From: a bacterium
Lineage (GTDB): Bacteria; UBP18; UBA7526
DNA: 7,134 nt
Reading direction: 5' to 3'
NCBI GenBank assembly: GCA_018903055.1
Contig: JAHIPW010000077.1
Coordinates: forward strand, 1-7,134
A program made the translations under genes and the position numbers. This document shows positions 5,901 through 7,134 of the stretch, piece after piece; the first letter of the stretch is position 1, and every line of letters starts with the position of its first letter. Below the pieces are notes generated by a model. That model saw only the letters and a program-made list of their open reading frames with translations, made no database searches and was not told the origin of the DNA.

Positions 5901-6588
5901 AGTGGCCATAGAGGAGTATAAGGAACTTGAAGAGAGGTATAATTTCCTGACCGGCCAGAAGAAGGATCTGGAGGAAGCGACTGTCTCTTTAAAAGAGGCC
6001 ATCGCCAAGATTAATAGGACAACCAGGAGCCTCTTCTCCAAAACCTTCGAACAAATACGAGAAAATTTCAACCAGGTCTTTCAAAGACTATTTGAAGGAG
6101 GGAAGGCGGACCTGATTCTAATAGATGAGAGAAATATCTTAGAATCGGGAATAGAAATTAAGGCCCGCCCACCAGGAAGAACTTCGAGAAACATTTCCCT
6201 CTTATCAGGAGGGGAGAAGGCCCTCACCGCCATTGCTCTGTTATTTGGTATCTTCATGGTCAAGCCCTCTCCCTTCTGTGTCCTGGATGAGATCGATGCC
6301 GCCCTGGATGAGGCGAATGTCAGTAGATTTACCCGGGTGTTAGCGGAGTTTGCCAAGAAGTCACAGTTCATTGTTGTTACTCATAATCGGGGGACCATCG
6401 AGGCCTCGGATACCATGTATGGAGTGACTATGGAAGAATCTGGAGTATCGAAACTGGTCTCAGTAAAGTTTGCCCAAGAGGAAATTGAGAAGCAGAGAAG
6501 AGAAGAGAAAAAGTCCAAGGTTCAGAGTCCCCCCGACAAGCAGGGAAGGAAAGAGTCGGGGTCTCCGCTTCACTCCGAAAAGTCATGA
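2959..6588 (+). CDS. smc: Chromosome segregation/condensation ATPase SMC
   Basis: A complete bacterial SMC of 1209 residues, slightly longer than the usual 1150-1190. As a dimer with ScpA and ScpB it organises and helps segregate the chromosome by ATP-driven DNA loop handling. Domains in order: N-terminal ATPase half with the M-Y-F-K-S-L-V-M-Q-G-F-K-S-F-A-D start, Walker A G-P-N-G-C-G-K-S (31-38) and Q-loop S-L-I-E-Q-G (Gln143); first coiled-coil arm, about 170-495, very rich in Glu/Lys/Arg; hinge from G-P-G-G-G-V (499-504) to the G-E-I-T-G-G-S end near 659; second coiled-coil arm, about 665-1035; C-terminal ATPase half with signature L-S-G-G-E-K (1082-1087), Walker B F-C-V-L-D-E (Asp1110, catalytic Glu1111) and H-loop T-H-N (His1142). 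All catalytic motifs are intact. The start at 2959 has GGAGAG upstream and matches family N-termini. A charged tail of about 40 residues after V-S-V-K-F is extra. The usual smc neighbours ftsY, rnc and scpAB are absent from the window. Confidence 0.97.
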   Translation: MYFKSLVMQGFKSFADETKLEFEPGLTAIVGPNGCGKSNISDAIRWTLGEQRPTALRLSKIEDIIFSGSEARKPLGLAEVSLTVTNEDKRLPIEFTEVTITRRLFRSGESEYYINKAPVRLKDIQELFMDTGLGSSTYSLIEQGKIELILSSKPEDRRFLFEEAAGISKYKHRREETLRKLEATQENLLRLDDVTGEVKRQINSLKRQVGKTERYQEIKDELKDLELNLGVIEFRELKKRKESSSQGLEKFQDERESLEGRIRETEETLKNIQEKAREIETTLYEAHQKVFKIESEIERSKDRIATYQERGEGLEDEGGRRKKEIEDLKEKRKSLEGEIGGREEELKSLSIQIEEESARSKKEEKSLKGLNKELGEDIEALEALKNEVIETLSTTANTRNDLRYLETGQRNVDIRRERLLTEKTKIGEETKDVEGKAKEIEKSIENHRKKISEFEEEKKSLLERERKDREELLDFGEKIDRLKTQIAKKTSHLEFLQEGPGGGVREALLARDGLSGIEGAIIDLIQTSPEYERAIEAALGERIENIVTRDMKSAREALEYLKARNLGRATFLPLQAVKPDRKLNPSSLVKEEGAIGPASGLVKCEARYRPIIEYLLGNALVVKNLDAAFELGKKTKENIRIVTLEGEIVTPQGEITGGSLRRLLGREGGKGELAREIKALGENLKKLEEDRTNLEKKGLEKRDEISSIDSHVKKEELEMNLKERDLASIVSQKERVNKDLSFLKTEGEELDKEGEGLAKKRKEQETRLENLGEKEIGTQEKITKLKEEMGVREEEISKVSSEVTNLKVSLASLVEKETGLRENLGRMRENLKDLTKSIEAREGEIDEGKTRKEEFSDLITKEEENRKELLQEREETEKRLENLKRKKEEITDEVSKKEEELREIRVLGEKLQGESNELSFQGRELDLGTENLARRVKENYGVSLEEIEGDYQVPEIEDREGYKAKIRELREKIEALGLVNLVAIEEYKELEERYNFLTGQKKDLEEATVSLKEAIAKINRTTRSLFSKTFEQIRENFNQVFQRLFEGGKADLILIDERNILESGIEIKARPPGRTSRNISLLSGGEKALTAIALLFGIFMVKPSPFCVLDEIDAALDEANVSRFTRVLAEFAKKSQFIVVTHNRGTIEASDTMYGVTMEESGVSKLVSVKFAQEEIEKQRREEKKSKVQSPPDKQGRKESGSPLHSEKS
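6531..6561. repeat. Inverted repeat inside the smc C-terminal tail
   Basis: CCCCGAC (6531-6537) and GTCGGGG (6555-6561) form a 7-bp perfect stem with a 17-nt loop, in the DNA coding for the low-complexity end of SMC (S-P-P-D-K-Q-G-R-K-E-S-G-S-P). A short GC-rich repeat captured into the 3' end of the gene would explain both the dyad and the non-conserved tail. Evidence is modest because the stem is short. Confidence 0.35.
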
Positions 6589-7134
6589 GGAAATTTCTTT
6601 TAGTAACTTTGATGTTGTTAATAACCTCCTTGGCATATGGGGAGGGAATAAAGTGGTATGAGAACTTTGATGGGGGATTGGCAGAAGCCAAAAGAACGGG
6701 AAAGCCCATAATGATTGACTTCTATACTGACTGGTGTGGCTGGTGTGATGAACTGGATAAGAAGGTCTATACTGATTCCGACGTTATAAAATTGGCAGAA
6801 GATTTTATTTCTGTTAAAATAGATGCGGATGTTGATGAAGAGACGAAGGAAAAGTATAGAGTGCGTGCCTATCCCACGATTATCTTCACTGATTCCCAGG
6901 GCAAAGAGATAAATAAGATAGTGGGCTATAAGAAGGCTCCTGCCTTTGCCCAAAGTATGAGCCAGGTTTTAGCTAAGGTACCCAAGCCTGTAGCAAAACC
7001 AAAAATTGGAAAAATCCCTTCTTCTAAAGTGTTAAGCCCGGAGGATAAAGCAAAGTCCATCTACTCTTTAGGTGAAAATTACGAGGCGAACAAGATGTAT
7101 TCCCAAGCAATAAGGGAATATCAGAGAGTAATCA
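6585..7134 (+). CDS. Exported thioredoxin-fold protein with C-terminal TPR-like region (3' end outside window)
   Basis: ATG at 6585 overlaps the smc TGA as ATGA, and the frame stays open for 183 codons to the window edge. Residues 1-19 form a signal peptide: M-R-K, a hydrophobic core (F-L-L-V-T-L-M-L-L-I-T), then S-L-A-Y-G with a likely cut after Gly19. No lipobox cysteine is seen. Residues about 24-130 form a thioredoxin-like domain with K-P-I-M-I-D-F-Y-T-D-W before the redox pair C-G-W-C (Cys51, Cys54) and the cis-proline loop A-Y-P-T (Pro97). It resembles the DsbD C-terminal / Thioredoxin_7 type. A Pro/Lys linker (131-150) leads to L-S-P-E-D-K-A-K-S-I-Y-S-L-G-E-N-Y and Y-S-Q-A-I-R-E-Y-Q-R-V-I, which reads as the start of a TPR repeat. 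Likely role: thiol-disulfide exchange outside the cytoplasm, with TPRs for partner binding. Substrate and symbol are unknown. The overlap suggests translational coupling to smc. Confidence 0.85.
   Translation, partial: MRKFLLVTLMLLITSLAYGEGIKWYENFDGGLAEAKRTGKPIMIDFYTDWCGWCDELDKKVYTDSDVIKLAEDFISVKIDADVDEETKEKYRVRAYPTIIFTDSQGKEINKIVGYKKAPAFAQSMSQVLAKVPKPVAKPKIGKIPSSKVLSPEDKAKSIYSLGENYEANKMYSQAIREYQRVI

Noticed and set aside
6470-6661. 63-codon + strand frame beginning inside the smc tail
   Set aside because: It overlaps the smc end and the start of the thioredoxin gene out of frame, and is a basic, low-complexity reading without a ribosome-binding site or motif.
6618-6953. 111-codon open frame on the - strand near the right end
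   Set aside because: It is opposite the signal peptide and thioredoxin domain of the 6585 gene, whose C-G-W-C and cis-Pro motifs are clear; the reverse frame has no family features.

Overview
The window is bacterial DNA. All genes are on the + strand, and the base composition looks moderate. It carries the end of a HEAT-repeat gene, an electron transfer flavoprotein pair (etfB and a ferredoxin-fused etfA), a full-length chromosome-partitioning ATPase gene (smc), and the start of a secreted thioredoxin/TPR gene that runs off the right edge. The ferredoxin-fused EtfA suggests an anaerobe, or at least a bacterium with low-potential flavin/FeS electron chemistry. The repeat-rich gaps and atypical gene order resemble genomes of uncultivated candidate lineages. 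The sequence alone does not allow a phylum to be named.

Layout. 1-515: C-terminal part of a protein made of 31-residue HEAT (PBS-lyase-like) repeats; one repeat is 92 bp instead of 93, which breaks the reading frame near 309-312. 516-683: gap holding a two-hairpin repeat-like block (571-640). 684-1469: etfB. 1470-1646: a 177-nt gap built largely from a short heptamer in inverted array (four GTTACTA, then four TAGTAAC), with an orphan Shine-Dalgarno sequence at its left edge. 1647-2849: etfA with two N-terminal [4Fe-4S] motifs. 2850-2958: a 109-nt gap of short tandem repeats (10-mer, 8-mer and 9-mer arrays) around a 12-bp palindrome. 2959-6588: smc. 6585-7134: exported CGWC thioredoxin-fold protein followed by a TPR-like region, overlapping the smc stop by ATGA.

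How the genes work together. EtfB and EtfA form one flavoprotein heterodimer that passes electrons between a dehydrogenase, not present here, and a further carrier; the fused ferredoxin domain suggests a bifurcating or confurcating type. smc and the thioredoxin gene are probably translationally coupled, but their roles (chromosome organisation, and extracytoplasmic thiol chemistry) are not obviously related. No functional link is visible between the HEAT, etf and smc blocks.

I found no CRISPR array, tRNA, rRNA, transposase or defence system. The least ordinary material is the repeat content of the intergenic gaps, especially the one that splits etfB from etfA. Nothing here amounts to a demonstrable new system.
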